Shown: positions 1 through 8,536 of the stretch, in pieces
Position numbering within the stretch: the stretch's first letter is position 1
Layout: each line of letters opens with the position of its first letter
Assembly: GCF_050269735.1 (NCBI RefSeq)
Contig: NZ_JBNNIX010000001.1
Span: 868,001 to 932,000 of the forward strand
Direction of reading: 5' to 3'
Source: Paenisporosarcina sp050269735
GTDB taxonomy: Bacteria; Bacillota; Bacilli; Bacillales_A; Planococcaceae
DNA length: 64,000 bases
Translations under genes and position numbers: made by a program
Notes under the pieces: model-generated
Databases searched by the model: none
The model's input: the letters and a program-made list of their open reading frames with translations, nothing else
Told to the model about the DNA's origin: nothing

Positions 1-505
1 TGTCATCCAATCGATTGAAACAGTGGGTGAGTACCAAGACAGTCTGAAGGATGTTGTTAAAGAATTTGTTATGGCTAACGAGATGGAACAACTTAACCCA
101 ACGGATCCAATCAATCCAACACCATCTTCACGAAACTTATTCAGTGTGGATTCCAACTGGACAATTGATTCACTCGAGGTCAATTCAGCAGTAAAAGGTG
201 ACAGTCAGATCATCCGTGTGTTAAAGGATGGTATGGAAGATAATTATAAAGATGCGAGTAAGAAGTACCGAGCACTGGTCAGCGAACTTGGAGCTGAAAG
301 CCAAACGGCCATCCGAAATGTGGCAAACTATGAAGCAACCTTGCAAGCTACAGACAGTCGTAGACAATCGGTAACTGGTGTTTCCCTGGATGAAGAAATG
401 GCTAATTTAATTAAGTACCAACATTCGTACAGTGCTGCAGCAAGAATGATTTCAACGACGGATCAGATGCTTGATACGATCATCAACCGCATGGCCGCAC
501 GTTGA
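1..505 (+). CDS. flgK: flagellar hook-associated protein 1 FlgK (3' end only)
   Basis: This is the C-terminal end of FlgK, the hook-filament junction protein secreted through the flagellar export gate. The reading frame is already open at base 2 and has no start in the window, so the gene begins upstream. The last ~30 residues carry the D0-type coiled-coil end typical of FlgK (YQHSYSAAARM, then TTDQMLDTIINRM). flgL follows after about 25 bases, the usual flgK-flgL pairing. Identification rests on that C-terminal motif and the neighbour; both are strong. Confidence 0.93.
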   Translation, partial: VIQSIETVGEYQDSLKDVVKEFVMANEMEQLNPTDPINPTPSSRNLFSVDSNWTIDSLEVNSAVKGDSQIIRVLKDGMEDNYKDASKKYRALVSELGAESQTAIRNVANYEATLQATDSRRQSVTGVSLDEEMANLIKYQHSYSAAARMISTTDQMLDTIINRMAAR

Positions 506-530
506 TGATAGGCATGGGAGGTAAATGATG

Positions 531-1412
531 ATGAGAGTTACACAGCAGATGTTACATCAAAATTCAGTTCGCCATATGAATCAGAACCTGGGCCGACTGG
601 AAAAGATGAATAACCAAGTATCGACGGGCAAACAGCTGCACCGTCCGTCAGATGATCCAAATGGTGTAAGTAAGGCTATGAACCTGAAAAGTGCACTTGT
701 TGCAAATGAACAATATGAACGTAATACGAGTGAAGCCACTCTTTGGATGGACGAAACGGATCAAACGATTAACGAAATGGTCAATGTCATGCAGCGAGTT
801 CGTGAACTAGGTGTTCAAGGAAGTAATGATACTCTGTCTGAAACAGATAGAGGTGCCATTGCAACGGAAGTGGAAGAATTGACCGAGCAAATTCGTCAAT
901 TCGCCAATTCAAAAGTAAATGGTAAACATTTATTCAATGGCCTAAAAACGAATGAGTCTCCTTATCCAAATAAAGATTCCTATTTGATCGATACATTTGA
1001 TACAGATTCTAAAATGTTTACGATTGCGGATGGCGTGTCTATTAAAGCAAATATTACAGCCGATGAGTTGTTTGGAGAAGCTGATGATGATGCGAATCTG
1101 TTTGGAACATTAAATCAATTATCTGCGGGACTTCGTTCTGGAACTGACATTCAGCTGGATCAGATTGATAAAGGCATCGATCGAATGTTAACAGTAGCTG
1201 CAGAAGCTGGTGCTAGAAAGAACCGGGTTGAATCAATGGAAAACCGGATTCAAGACAGCAATATTGAACTTAAGTCTATGTTATCAAAACATGAAGATGT
1301 TAATTATGCAGAAGCCGTCACGAAATTGAAAAGTGAAGAGAGTGTCTATCAGGCAAGTCTTGCAGCTTCGGCAAAAATCATTCAACCAAGTTTGATGGAT
1401 TTCCTGAGATAA
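531..1412 (+). CDS. flgL: flagellar hook-associated protein 3 FlgL
   Basis: FlgL is the second junction protein between hook and filament. The N-terminus (MRVTQQML, then STGKQLHRPSDDP) is the flagellin-like D0/D1 signature, and the C-terminus ends in the matching helix (YQASLAASAKIIQPSLMDFL). Three ATG codons lie in a row at 525, 528 and 531. The Shine-Dalgarno GGGAGGT ends at 522, so the third ATG has the best spacing (8 nt) and gives the conserved MRVTQ start. The product is 293 aa, normal for the family. fliW and csrA, which follow in B. subtilis, are not here. Confidence 0.95.
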   Translation: MRVTQQMLHQNSVRHMNQNLGRLEKMNNQVSTGKQLHRPSDDPNGVSKAMNLKSALVANEQYERNTSEATLWMDETDQTINEMVNVMQRVRELGVQGSNDTLSETDRGAIATEVEELTEQIRQFANSKVNGKHLFNGLKTNESPYPNKDSYLIDTFDTDSKMFTIADGVSIKANITADELFGEADDDANLFGTLNQLSAGLRSGTDIQLDQIDKGIDRMLTVAAEAGARKNRVESMENRIQDSNIELKSMLSKHEDVNYAEAVTKLKSEESVYQASLAASAKIIQPSLMDFLR

Positions 1413-1518
1413 AGAATTAATAAAATGGGGCTTTCTAATAAGCCCTAAGTTAAATGGTGGAGAAATTTAAATAGCCACGTTGTATATGAGTGTTAATTTT
1501 TGAACAGTTAATTGATTG

Positions 1519-1632
1519 TAGTGGAAGGCGGCGACTCCAGCGGGAAAAGCGTGTCCAGGTGAGACCCCGGAGGAGCTCGCGACGAGGAGGCTCACGGACC
1601 GCCCGCGGAAAGCGTCCGCCTGTAACGGAGAG
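1519..1632 (+). repeat. dispersed GC-rich intergenic repeat, copy 1
   Basis: This GC-rich block carries GGCGACTCCAGCGGGAAAAG near its left end and CCGCGGAAAGCG near its right end. The same sequence lies in reverse orientation at 22986-23092, and a more diverged third copy lies at 23116-23212. Its composition differs sharply from the AT-rich surroundings. Such elements recur in intergenic regions of Bacillales; here the two best copies bracket the flagellar operon. The open frame through it is not a gene. Confidence 0.85.
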
Positions 1633-1648
1633 TCAATATTATAATTTG

Positions 1649-1706
1649 AAAACGGGGTTGCCCTTAAAAGTCTATTTTAAAATGACTTTTGAGGCCGCCC
1701 CGTTTT
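1649..1706 (+). terminator. long hairpin downstream of flgL
   Basis: The arms aaaacgggg (1649-1657) and ccccgtttt (1698-1706) enclose a second stem, aaaagtc with gactttt. It ends in a short T-rich stretch and probably terminates flgKL transcription. An earlier small hairpin (gggctt/aagccc, 1427-1443) just after flgL has no T-run. Confidence 0.6.
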
Positions 1707-1742
1707 ACTTTCCAAACGGGATTAAAATTTCAAAAAACACAA

Positions 1743-1787
1743 AAAAAGGATGAGATTAATGACAAAGTCACTAATCCCATCCTTTTT
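1743..1787. terminator. bidirectional terminator between flgL and flhP
   Basis: A near-perfect 20-bp stem (left arm 1743-1762, right arm 1768-1787) has A/T runs on both sides, so it can terminate from either direction. It lies 5 bases from the minus-strand flhP stop codon. Confidence 0.85.
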
Positions 1788-1791
1788 ACTT

Positions 1792-2622
1792 TTACGATTT
1801 CATCGTATTGACCAAGCCCATCATATCATCCGCAAATGATATAGCTCTTCCTTGAGATTGAAGCAATCGTTGAGTGGAAATCAATTCGGTCATTTCGTCA
1901 GTTAAATCAACATTGGACATTTCGAGTGCCCCTTGCGAAATTCGAATTGAACCATCATTGTTTCCAATTTGCAGAGTACCGTTTGCTACTTGCTCGGCTT
2001 CGGTGCCTGGAAGTTGGTAGCGATTGGCTCCGATTTTTTCGAGCAGATTCGGTCTATTAATTTGAGCGATACTTAACTGAATTTGGGTTGGCTGTTTTGA
2101 AGAATCTCGATAGCTTACTTCAAGCGTTCCGTTTTCTGTCACCTTGATGTTGTTGTAATCTCCGTCAAAAGCAATCGGACGGTTATTGCGATCAAGAACC
2201 GAATCTCCAGAAGACGTTACCAAGTTTACTTGATTAGAATTCAAGACGGGTTGTACTTGAAAAGATCCATCTTTTGTATAAAATGTATTTCCTTTTGAAG
2301 CCACGCGGAAATATCCAGCGTTTCCTTGAATCATGAAATCAAGAGGGCGATCTGTTTGTTTCAGCGAGCCTTGTTCAGTACGAATGCTGGTTTGGGTAAT
2401 AATTGCGCCTGAACCAACGCGCAGGCCATTAGGTGTGATACGGCCAATTTCGTTCTGAGGTCCAGCTTGCTTTTCAATAGATTGGTAAAGGGCGTCTGAA
2501 AAATTCGCTTCCTGACGTTTGTACCCATTTGTATTTACATTGGAAATATTATTAGCAATGATATCTATTTTCTTTTGCAATTCACGCATGGATGTTGTAG
2601 CGGAATTCATTTGGATACTCAT
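1792..2622 (-). CDS. flhP: flagellar rod/hook protein FlhP (FlgG/FlgF-type)
   Basis: This is a 276-aa member of the FlgE/F/G family of axial proteins. The N-terminal helix contains the family signature (IIANNISNVNTNGYKR), and the C-terminus has the matching repeat (LEMSNVDLTDEMTELISTQR). In B. subtilis flhO and flhP encode rod proteins required for hook assembly, and the order flhO then flhP is kept here. It sits 14 bases after flhO in the same orientation with its own Shine-Dalgarno. It belongs to a two-gene minus-strand operon placed between flgL and the flgB operon, not beside mbl as in Bacillus. Confidence 0.88.
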   Translation of the reverse strand: MSIQMNSATTSMRELQKKIDIIANNISNVNTNGYKRQEANFSDALYQSIEKQAGPQNEIGRITPNGLRVGSGAIITQTSIRTEQGSLKQTDRPLDFMIQGNAGYFRVASKGNTFYTKDGSFQVQPVLNSNQVNLVTSSGDSVLDRNNRPIAFDGDYNNIKVTENGTLEVSYRDSSKQPTQIQLSIAQINRPNLLEKIGANRYQLPGTEAEQVANGTLQIGNNDGSIRISQGALEMSNVDLTDEMTELISTQRLLQSQGRAISFADDMMGLVNTMKS

Positions 2623-2636
2623 GTATATATACCTCC

Positions 2637-3479
2637 TTAGTAAATACGGCCAATCTCATTGACTGCTTTTTCCATGCTGCGATCATAAGCTTGAATAACT
2701 TTTTGATTCGATTCAAAACCACGATAAGTGTTCATCATTTCCGTCATCGTTTGAGTCAAATCCACATTGGATTGTTCAATAAAGCCTTGTTTGACGAAAG
2801 GACCGTTTATGCCTGTCCCCTCAATGGATTGAGGAGCATCAGCAGGATTACCTTCCCAACGCAATAACCCCTGACCCTGTTTTACCAATTGTTCAGGATC
2901 TTCGGTATACCCGAGCCATAGTCGATTAGTGGCAACACCATTTTGTAAAATGATCTGGCCATCTTCTTGAACTGTAAATTCTTTTGAATTCACTTGAATC
3001 GGCTGCAAGTTTTGATTTAATACATTGTAACCATCACTCGTTTTCAGGAAGCCGTTTTGATCAACGGAGAATTGTCCATTTCGTGTATAACGGACTTGGT
3101 CATTTTCGAGTCTAACTGCAAATACAAGAGAACCCTTTTTTTGAGTTAACGGATTCACTGGCAAAATATCATCAAGTAAAGCAAAGTCAGTTGTATTACC
3201 AGTATCTTTTAGAGCACCTTGAAGGAAAGAAGGAATTCCTTCCTGTGTATAGACGCCAGTATTTAAAGTTCCCAGAGTGGAGTGCCCTATTTTCATGGTT
3301 CCGCCCGTTATGCTCTTCATTTCCATCGCTTTAATTAATTGTTCAGGAAACGCACGTAAAGTACTTTGATCCTGTTTAAATCCAGGAGTACTTGCATTGG
3401 CTAAATTATTTGTCAAAATTTGTTGTTTTCTGTTATTAGCCATCATCCCTGATGTTGCCGTATATAAACCACGAAACAT
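2637..3479 (-). CDS. flhO: flagellar rod/hook protein FlhO (FlgF-type)
   Basis: This is a 280-aa axial protein of the FlgG/FlgF family. It starts MFRGLYTATSGMMANNRKQ and contains ILTNNLANASTPGFK, with the C-terminal counterpart SNVDLTQTMTEMMNTYRGFE. It resembles B. subtilis FlhO, including the N-terminal GLYTATS and the RAFPE segment. It is promoter-proximal in the pair and divergent from the flgB operon across 400 bases of AT-rich DNA. The FlhO/FlhP assignment relies on order and these motifs; a plain FlgF/FlgG label would also fit. Confidence 0.87.
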   Translation of the reverse strand: MFRGLYTATSGMMANNRKQQILTNNLANASTPGFKQDQSTLRAFPEQLIKAMEMKSITGGTMKIGHSTLGTLNTGVYTQEGIPSFLQGALKDTGNTTDFALLDDILPVNPLTQKKGSLVFAVRLENDQVRYTRNGQFSVDQNGFLKTSDGYNVLNQNLQPIQVNSKEFTVQEDGQIILQNGVATNRLWLGYTEDPEQLVKQGQGLLRWEGNPADAPQSIEGTGINGPFVKQGFIEQSNVDLTQTMTEMMNTYRGFESNQKVIQAYDRSMEKAVNEIGRIY

Positions 3480-3711
3480 ACCCTGTTTTCACCCTTTCAA
3501 ACGCACTAGGTTGATTATGGGTAAGCATAACACGAAATTAACAGAAAATATAGGGCGATATTGTAAATTAAGGTAATCCAAAATACAATGAAAAATAAAA
3601 ATATACAAACTAAAGAAAATATGAGATTATATTTTTGGTACAAATATTACTAAATTATGACGTAATATGACATAAAATTACAATTAGATTAAAATATAGA
3701 GTTTTTATCAT
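3480..3711. promoter_or_regulatory. divergent flhO/flgB intergenic region
   Basis: This AT-rich region must contain promoters for flhO (minus) and for the riboswitch-flgB transcript (plus). I could not assign convincing -35/-10 pairs by eye. The segment 3631-3680 has several A/T-rich hexamers (TTGGTA, TAATAT, TAAAAT), but none of the pairs has 16-18 base spacing. Confidence 0.4.
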
Positions 3712-3806
3712 ACCGATAATAGCAAACTTATTCGAAAGATAGGGACGCAAAGCCACGGGCCTAAGTAAAGATTTATAAGGCAGCCGGGTTACCGAAGATG
3801 GAAGCT
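3712..3806 (+). promoter_or_regulatory. c-di-GMP-I (GEMM-I) riboswitch aptamer
   Basis: The conserved core of a class I cyclic-di-GMP aptamer is visible: AGCAAAC, a GAAA tetraloop in ATTCGAAAGAT, GGGACGCAAAGCC, GGGCCTAAG, and the 3' side GCAGCCGGGTTACCG. Order and spacing match the family. It precedes flgB by about 75 bases and is followed by a terminator hairpin, so the switch is expected to act by transcription attenuation of the whole flagellar operon. Ligand binding most likely favours termination, as in the flgB switch of Clostridioides difficile; the direction is inferred. Confidence 0.93.
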
Positions 3807-3815
3807 TTTAAAGTT

Positions 3816-3844
3816 GTCCACCTTTAATTAAAGGTGGACTTTTA
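3816..3844 (+). terminator. riboswitch expression-platform terminator
   Basis: A perfect 10-bp stem (gtccaccttt/aaaggtggac, loop aatt) is followed by ttttat, 10 bases after the c-di-GMP aptamer and 36 bases before flgB. I see no separate anti-terminator by eye; the segment 3801-3815 is the likely switching strand. Confidence 0.88.
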
Positions 3845-3879
3845 TATGTGACCAAACACTTAAACATGGGGGTTAAAAG

Positions 3880-4281
3880 ATGAAACTATTTCCTCAATCT
3901 TTTCAGTCGTTGGAAGCGGCATTATCAAATGCCACATTAAAGCAACGCATTCATTCAGCTAATATCGCAAATGTCGATACACCCAATTACAAGAGCAAGC
4001 AAGTGAGTTTTCAGTCAACATTGAATGATGCAATGAATAACCAACGCATGTCCAGCTATAAAACAGATGCCAAACATATTGCTTTCAGTAGCGAATCGTC
4101 GAATTTTAATCCGACCATTAAAGAGAATAAATCCACACAATTTAATCCGAACGGAAACAACGTGGATATGGATTATGAAATGGCGGAGTTAGCTAAAAAT
4201 CAATTATGGTACAACGCCGTTACGGAAAGAGTGAACGGCAAATTTAACAGTTTACGTACAGTAATTAATGATGGGAGGTAG
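3880..4281 (+). CDS. flgB: flagellar basal-body rod protein FlgB
   Basis: This is a 133-aa proximal rod protein. It has the N-terminal ALSNATLKQRIHSANIANVDTPNYK signature split over residues 14-38 and the C-terminal NNVDMDYEMAELAKNQLWYN motif. It starts at an ATG behind a GGGGG-rich Shine-Dalgarno. It is the first gene of the large operon, directly downstream of the c-di-GMP riboswitch and its terminator, and is followed by flgC after 5 bases. Confidence 0.95.
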   Translation: MKLFPQSFQSLEAALSNATLKQRIHSANIANVDTPNYKSKQVSFQSTLNDAMNNQRMSSYKTDAKHIAFSSESSNFNPTIKENKSTQFNPNGNNVDMDYEMAELAKNQLWYNAVTERVNGKFNSLRTVINDGR

Positions 4282-4286
4282 CAGTT

Positions 4287-4742
4287 ATGAGTTTATTTAA
4301 TGGTTTTAATATCAGCGCTTCGGGGTTAACGGCGAATCGTATGCGAATGGACGTTGTTTCTTCTAATATTGCCAATGCCAACACAACGCGTGGGCAACTT
4401 GTCAATGGCGAATGGGTACCGTATCGTCGAAAATCTGTTGAATTATCACAAAGCGGTGTATCCCCATTTCAACAGCAACTTCAGTCAGCTATGAATAATC
4501 AGTCGACGAAAATATCGGGAGTTACTGTTTCAAAAATTGATGAAGATCAAGCACCCTTTACATTATCTTTTGATCCCTCTCATCCGGATGCTGACGAGAA
4601 TGGATATGTTCGCTTGCCAAATGTTGATCCGATAAAGGAAATGGTCGATCTCATGTCTGCAACCCGATCATATGAAGCGAATATTACAGCATTGAATGCT
4701 TCGAAGAATATGTTCATGAAAGCTTTGGAGATTGGTAAATAA
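4287..4742 (+). CDS. flgC: flagellar basal-body rod protein FlgC
   Basis: This is a 151-aa proximal rod protein. The N-terminus contains INISASGL-like rod residues (FNISASGLTANRMRMDVV) and SSNIANANTTRG. The C-terminus has NVDPIKEMVDLMSATRSYE. Shine-Dalgarno GGGAGGT lies just upstream. It has normal length and sits between flgB and fliE as in all Bacillales. Confidence 0.96.
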   Translation: MSLFNGFNISASGLTANRMRMDVVSSNIANANTTRGQLVNGEWVPYRRKSVELSQSGVSPFQQQLQSAMNNQSTKISGVTVSKIDEDQAPFTLSFDPSHPDADENGYVRLPNVDPIKEMVDLMSATRSYEANITALNASKNMFMKALEIGK

Positions 4743-4766
4743 TCTATCAGATTGCTAGGGGGCACC

Positions 4767-5063
4767 ATGGAAAAATTAAGTTTGATTCAAACGCCATTTA
4801 TACAAAATCAATCAATCTCAAAACTAAAACCTGAAAATCAGGTAGAAGGTTTTGGTCAATTATTTAAGCAGACGCTCGAAGAAGTTAAAGCCGCACAGAA
4901 CACATCGGATAAAATGACCAACCAATTGGTAACGGGTGAAGTTAAGGATATTCATGAAGTGATGATTGCATCACAAAAGGCAAGTCTTTCCTTGCAGCTT
5001 ACCGTCCAAGTCCGTAACAAAGTGGTCGAAGCTTATCAAGAAGTGATGAGAATGCAACTATGA
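4767..5063 (+). CDS. fliE: flagellar hook-basal body complex protein FliE
   Basis: This is a 98-aa MS-ring/rod junction protein. The C-terminal half shows the FliE signature (FGQLFKQTLEEVKAAQ, then IHEVMIASQKASLSLQLTVQVRNKVVEAYQ as successive motifs). I chose the ATG at 4767 because AGGGGG at 4757-4762 is well spaced for it; a TTG at 4752 overlaps that site and is unlikely. It lies between flgC and fliF. Confidence 0.95.
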   Translation: MEKLSLIQTPFIQNQSISKLKPENQVEGFGQLFKQTLEEVKAAQNTSDKMTNQLVTGEVKDIHEVMIASQKASLSLQLTVQVRNKVVEAYQEVMRMQL

Positions 5064-5080
5064 TTTTTAGGATGAGATAA

Positions 5081-6721
5081 ATGAAGGAAAAGTTATTGGT
5101 TTATAAAAACAAAATAATCGAATCATGGGGAAGTTTTTCTCCAAAAATTAAATGGTCTGTAATCGGGACGTTTTTTGTCACGTTAATTCTACTTTTTGTA
5201 TTTGTATTTTTAAATTCACGACCAAGTTTTGCGGCACTTTATACGGGTTTGTCTCCTTCAGAAGCTGGTGAAATTAAGACGGCAATCGAGGAACAAGGAA
5301 TTCCAGTAGAAGTTTCATCTGACGGAAAATCTATCAGTGTGCCAAACGAAGAAGTAGCCAATTTAAAAGTCAGTTTGGCTGCGGACGGAATTCCGAAAAG
5401 TGGAAATGTGAACTACAGTATTTTCAGTGAGAACATGGGTCTCGGAATGACAGATCGTCATTTTGATGTAGTGGAACGTGACGCGATGCAAAATGAACTT
5501 GCTGAATTGATTAAGCAAATTGATGGTGTGACCGAAGCGAATGTAATGATTACACTTCCAAAAGAAAATGTATGGATTACAGATGAAGAACAGGTGGCTA
5601 CTGCATCTGTTGTGGTGAAAGGTGACCCATCTTTTCAACTCGATCAGAAGCAAGTGAATGGTTTGTACCATTTAATCAGTAAGAGTGTTCCCAATTTGCC
5701 TCAAGAAGAAATTGTCATCATGGATCAAAATGGCCAGGTTTTTGAAATTCAAAAAGAAAACCAGCTGGATTCGGCATTATCTGTCTATCAACAGCAACGG
5801 GAAATCAAGAAAGATATTGAACGAGATATTCAGCGTGAACTGCAGCAAATGCTGGGTTTGACACTTGGACATGACAAGGTGGTTGTATCTGTCATGACAA
5901 CCATTGACTTCACCAAGGAGAAGCGAGAAGAAAACCTTGTTGAAGCCGTCGATAAAGAAAAAAATCAAGGTATCGATATCAGTGTGGAACGAATTGTGGA
6001 GTCCTATTCGAGCGAAGGGGCAGCAATTGCTGACGCAACGGGGACTGGAGAAACAGAAATCGCCAATTACCCGGGGGTTGATGGGGAGGGGAATACGAAA
6101 TCCGATAAAACGGAAGAACGTATCAACCGTGAAGTCAATAGAATCAACCGCCAAATCGAATTGAGTCCGTATGTGATAGATGACATTACAATCAACGTTG
6201 GAGTCGAACCTCCAAACCCAGAAGATCCGGATAGCTTAACTCAACAAAATATAGATGACATCAGCAATCTATTGAAAAACACGGTAAGCACTTCTTTGAG
6301 CATGAATGGAACACCAGTGACGGAAGAATCGTTGGATGACCGGATTTCCGTATTTGCAACCGAGTTCCAAGGAAAACCTGTGGTTGACGGGGAAACACCA
6401 GACGAATCATTGTTGTCCATCAATAACTTATCAAACCCATTACTTTGGGCCATCGTTGCGGGTGTAGTCTTCCTTCTACTTGCGATTGCATTAATCATTG
6501 TGCTGCGTAATAGAAAGCGTGAAAGCGTGGAGGAAGAAGAATATGGTCTTGATATGTTTAATCAACCAATTGAAAAAGTCAGTGACCTTGAGGATGCTGA
6601 GGTTGACCTATCCGAATTCAATACAAAAGCAAATCCTAAGCGAAAAACGATTGAAAAGCTTGCGACAGGGAGACCTGAAGATTTTGCGAAATTGTTGCGC
6701 ACATGGATGGCAGATGAGTAG
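5081..6721 (+). CDS. fliF: flagellar MS-ring protein FliF
   Basis: FliF forms the membrane-embedded MS ring on which the rod and C ring assemble. The 546-aa protein has a transmembrane helix near residues 25-45, a YscJ/FliF ring-building region (YTGLSPSEAGEIKTAIE; GVTEANVMITLP), a second helix near residue 455-478, and the acidic C-terminal FliG-binding tail ending in RPEDFAKLLRTWM. It is followed by fliG after 11 bases. Confidence 0.96.
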   Translation: MKEKLLVYKNKIIESWGSFSPKIKWSVIGTFFVTLILLFVFVFLNSRPSFAALYTGLSPSEAGEIKTAIEEQGIPVEVSSDGKSISVPNEEVANLKVSLAADGIPKSGNVNYSIFSENMGLGMTDRHFDVVERDAMQNELAELIKQIDGVTEANVMITLPKENVWITDEEQVATASVVVKGDPSFQLDQKQVNGLYHLISKSVPNLPQEEIVIMDQNGQVFEIQKENQLDSALSVYQQQREIKKDIERDIQRELQQMLGLTLGHDKVVVSVMTTIDFTKEKREENLVEAVDKEKNQGIDISVERIVESYSSEGAAIADATGTGETEIANYPGVDGEGNTKSDKTEERINREVNRINRQIELSPYVIDDITINVGVEPPNPEDPDSLTQQNIDDISNLLKNTVSTSLSMNGTPVTEESLDDRISVFATEFQGKPVVDGETPDESLLSINNLSNPLLWAIVAGVVFLLLAIALIIVLRNRKRESVEEEEYGLDMFNQPIEKVSDLEDAEVDLSEFNTKANPKRKTIEKLATGRPEDFAKLLRTWMADE

Positions 6722-6732
6722 GAGGCTGACAC

Positions 6733-7746
6733 ATGGCTAAACATGGAAGAGAGCTAAGCGGTATACAAAAAGTAGCCGTATTGTTAGTGGGATTGGGACC
6801 GGAAGTATCGGTAGAAATTTTTAAACAGTTGACGGAACCCGAGATCGATCAAGTCACGATGGAAATTTCAAATATACGCCAATTAAAAAACAGTCAAACA
6901 GAAAAAGTAATCAATGAGTTTTATGAAATGATTCTTGCCCAGGACTACATGAATGAGGGGGGCTTGGAATATGCACGGGATATTCTTGAAAAAGCATTAG
7001 GTAAAGACAAGGCATTGGATACAATTGGTCGTTTAACGAGCAGGCTGCAGGTAAAACCGTTCAGTTTTGCGAGAAAAGCTGATCCAAATCAAATTTTGAA
7101 TATTTTACAACACGAACATTCACAAACGATTGCCTTAGTACTCTCATACTTGGATCCAAAGCAGTCATCGCAAATCCTATCTGCACTGCCTCCTGAAAAG
7201 CAAGCAGAAGTTGCAAGAAGGATTGCCTTGATGGAAAGCACTTCACCAGAGGTCATTCATCAGGTTGAACAAATTCTAGAACGAAAGCTTTCAGCAACAG
7301 GAGCGCAAGATTATACGTCTACCGGTGGTGTGGAAGCTATTGTCCGAGTATTGAGCAAGGTGGATCGTGGTACAGAGAAAGCGATTCTTTCTAAGCTTGA
7401 AACTGAAACTCCTGATCTTGTAGCAGAAATCAAGAAGCGTATGTTTGTATTTGAAGACATCGTGAACTTGGATACACGTTCAATTCAAAGAGTTATTCGT
7501 GAAGTTAATGACGGAGATTTAACTTACGCATTGAAAGTAGCGAGTGACGAAGTGAAGGACACGATTTACAGCAATATGTCTACAAGACGGGCAGATTTGA
7601 TTCGAGAAGAAATTGGATTAATGGGACCTGTGAAATTAAAAGATGTTGAAGACGCACAGACCAACATCGTTTCATTGATTCGTAGTTTAGAAGAAAAAGG
7701 CGAAATTATCGTGGCTCGTGGTGAAGGGAATGAAGTGATTGTCTAA
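6733..7746 (+). CDS. fliG: flagellar motor switch protein FliG
   Basis: FliG is the C-ring component that contacts the stator and generates torque. The 337-aa sequence has the middle-domain EHSQTIALVLSYL and the EHPQ-like region, plus the C-terminal MFVFEDIVNLDTRSIQRV containing the charged torque helix residues. Shine-Dalgarno TAGGAGG lies 8 bases upstream of the ATG. It overlaps the TTG start of fliH by 8 bases. Confidence 0.97.
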   Translation: MAKHGRELSGIQKVAVLLVGLGPEVSVEIFKQLTEPEIDQVTMEISNIRQLKNSQTEKVINEFYEMILAQDYMNEGGLEYARDILEKALGKDKALDTIGRLTSRLQVKPFSFARKADPNQILNILQHEHSQTIALVLSYLDPKQSSQILSALPPEKQAEVARRIALMESTSPEVIHQVEQILERKLSATGAQDYTSTGGVEAIVRVLSKVDRGTEKAILSKLETETPDLVAEIKKRMFVFEDIVNLDTRSIQRVIREVNDGDLTYALKVASDEVKDTIYSNMSTRRADLIREEIGLMGPVKLKDVEDAQTNIVSLIRSLEEKGEIIVARGEGNEVIV

Positions 7747-8536
7747 TATCATTCGCTCCCATACGTTTCCGACCATTGAAAAGAAAATTATTCAGACGAA
7801 AAAAATAGAAAACAAAACAGTGGCTATAAAAGAACAAGAAATTGATCCCGTTTTGCAGAAGCAAGATTTAATTATGGAAATCAAAGCTATGGAAACTCAG
7901 TACAGTGAACTTCAAATGAAAATGAAGAACGAAATGGACAGTGCCCAATCCGAAATTGACCAATGGTGGTCAGAGAAACAGGACGAAGCCAAGCAAGAAG
8001 CTCGTAGCCTGGCAAAAGAGGCATCTGAACAAGGTTTTCAAGCAGGATTTGAGCAAGGCACGCTGTTAGTGGAAGAAGAATTTCGGCAAAAACGCAAGGA
8101 AATGCATGCACTGATTGAGACGGCTTATGAAGAAAAAGCAAAAATAGTTCAGGAATCTGAATCATTCTTATTGTCACTCAGCGTTAGAGTTGCTGAGAAG
8201 GTGATCAAAAAAGAATTGAAGCAGCATGATGACCAATTGTTGAACATCGTAAAGCAAGCTTTAAGACAAATCGAAGAGTCAGAAGATGTCGTAATGCAAG
8301 TGTCGCTAGAAGATTATCCAATTATTTTACCGTTTCTCGAAGAATTGAAGACCTATGTAAAAGCTGACTCTGAGTTTAAATTGATTCCGGTTGCCAACCT
8401 TTCAAAAGGTGGCTGTATGATTCATACGGCAAGTGGTTCTTATGATGCCACGATTGACAGTCAGTTGCAGGAAATTAAAAAGCACTTACTGGCTTATTGT
8501 GAGGAGAAAACCAACGATGAACCTAAGGGAAGATGA
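7739..8536 (+). CDS. fliH: flagellar assembly protein FliH
   Basis: FliH is the cytoplasmic stator and regulator of the export ATPase FliI. The 265-aa protein starts at TTG (MSNIIRS), with GAAGGGA 9 bases upstream inside fliG. Residues ~45-130 form a charged coiled coil with the GxxxG-like QGFQAGFEQG stretch typical of FliH, and the C-terminal half has the V-type ATPase E-subunit-like fold (SLSVRVAEKVIKKEL). It overlaps fliI by 20 bases, implying coupled translation. Confidence 0.92.
   Translation: MSNIIRSHTFPTIEKKIIQTKKIENKTVAIKEQEIDPVLQKQDLIMEIKAMETQYSELQMKMKNEMDSAQSEIDQWWSEKQDEAKQEARSLAKEASEQGFQAGFEQGTLLVEEEFRQKRKEMHALIETAYEEKAKIVQESESFLLSLSVRVAEKVIKKELKQHDDQLLNIVKQALRQIEESEDVVMQVSLEDYPIILPFLEELKTYVKADSEFKLIPVANLSKGGCMIHTASGSYDATIDSQLQEIKKHLLAYCEEKTNDEPKGR

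Noticed and set aside
1490..1753. 87-codon frame after flgL
   Set aside because: It runs through the GC-rich dispersed repeat and a terminator hairpin; Arg-rich composition reflects the repeat.
3690..3719. Sigma-D-like promoter TAAA...ACCGATAA upstream of flgB
   Set aside because: Spacing is 18 instead of ~15, and the -10 lies inside the riboswitch 5' end, so a transcript from it would lack the aptamer start.
8433..8516. N-terminal extension of FliI inside fliH
   Set aside because: No ribosome site; ATG 8517 follows GAGGAG and matches the family start.
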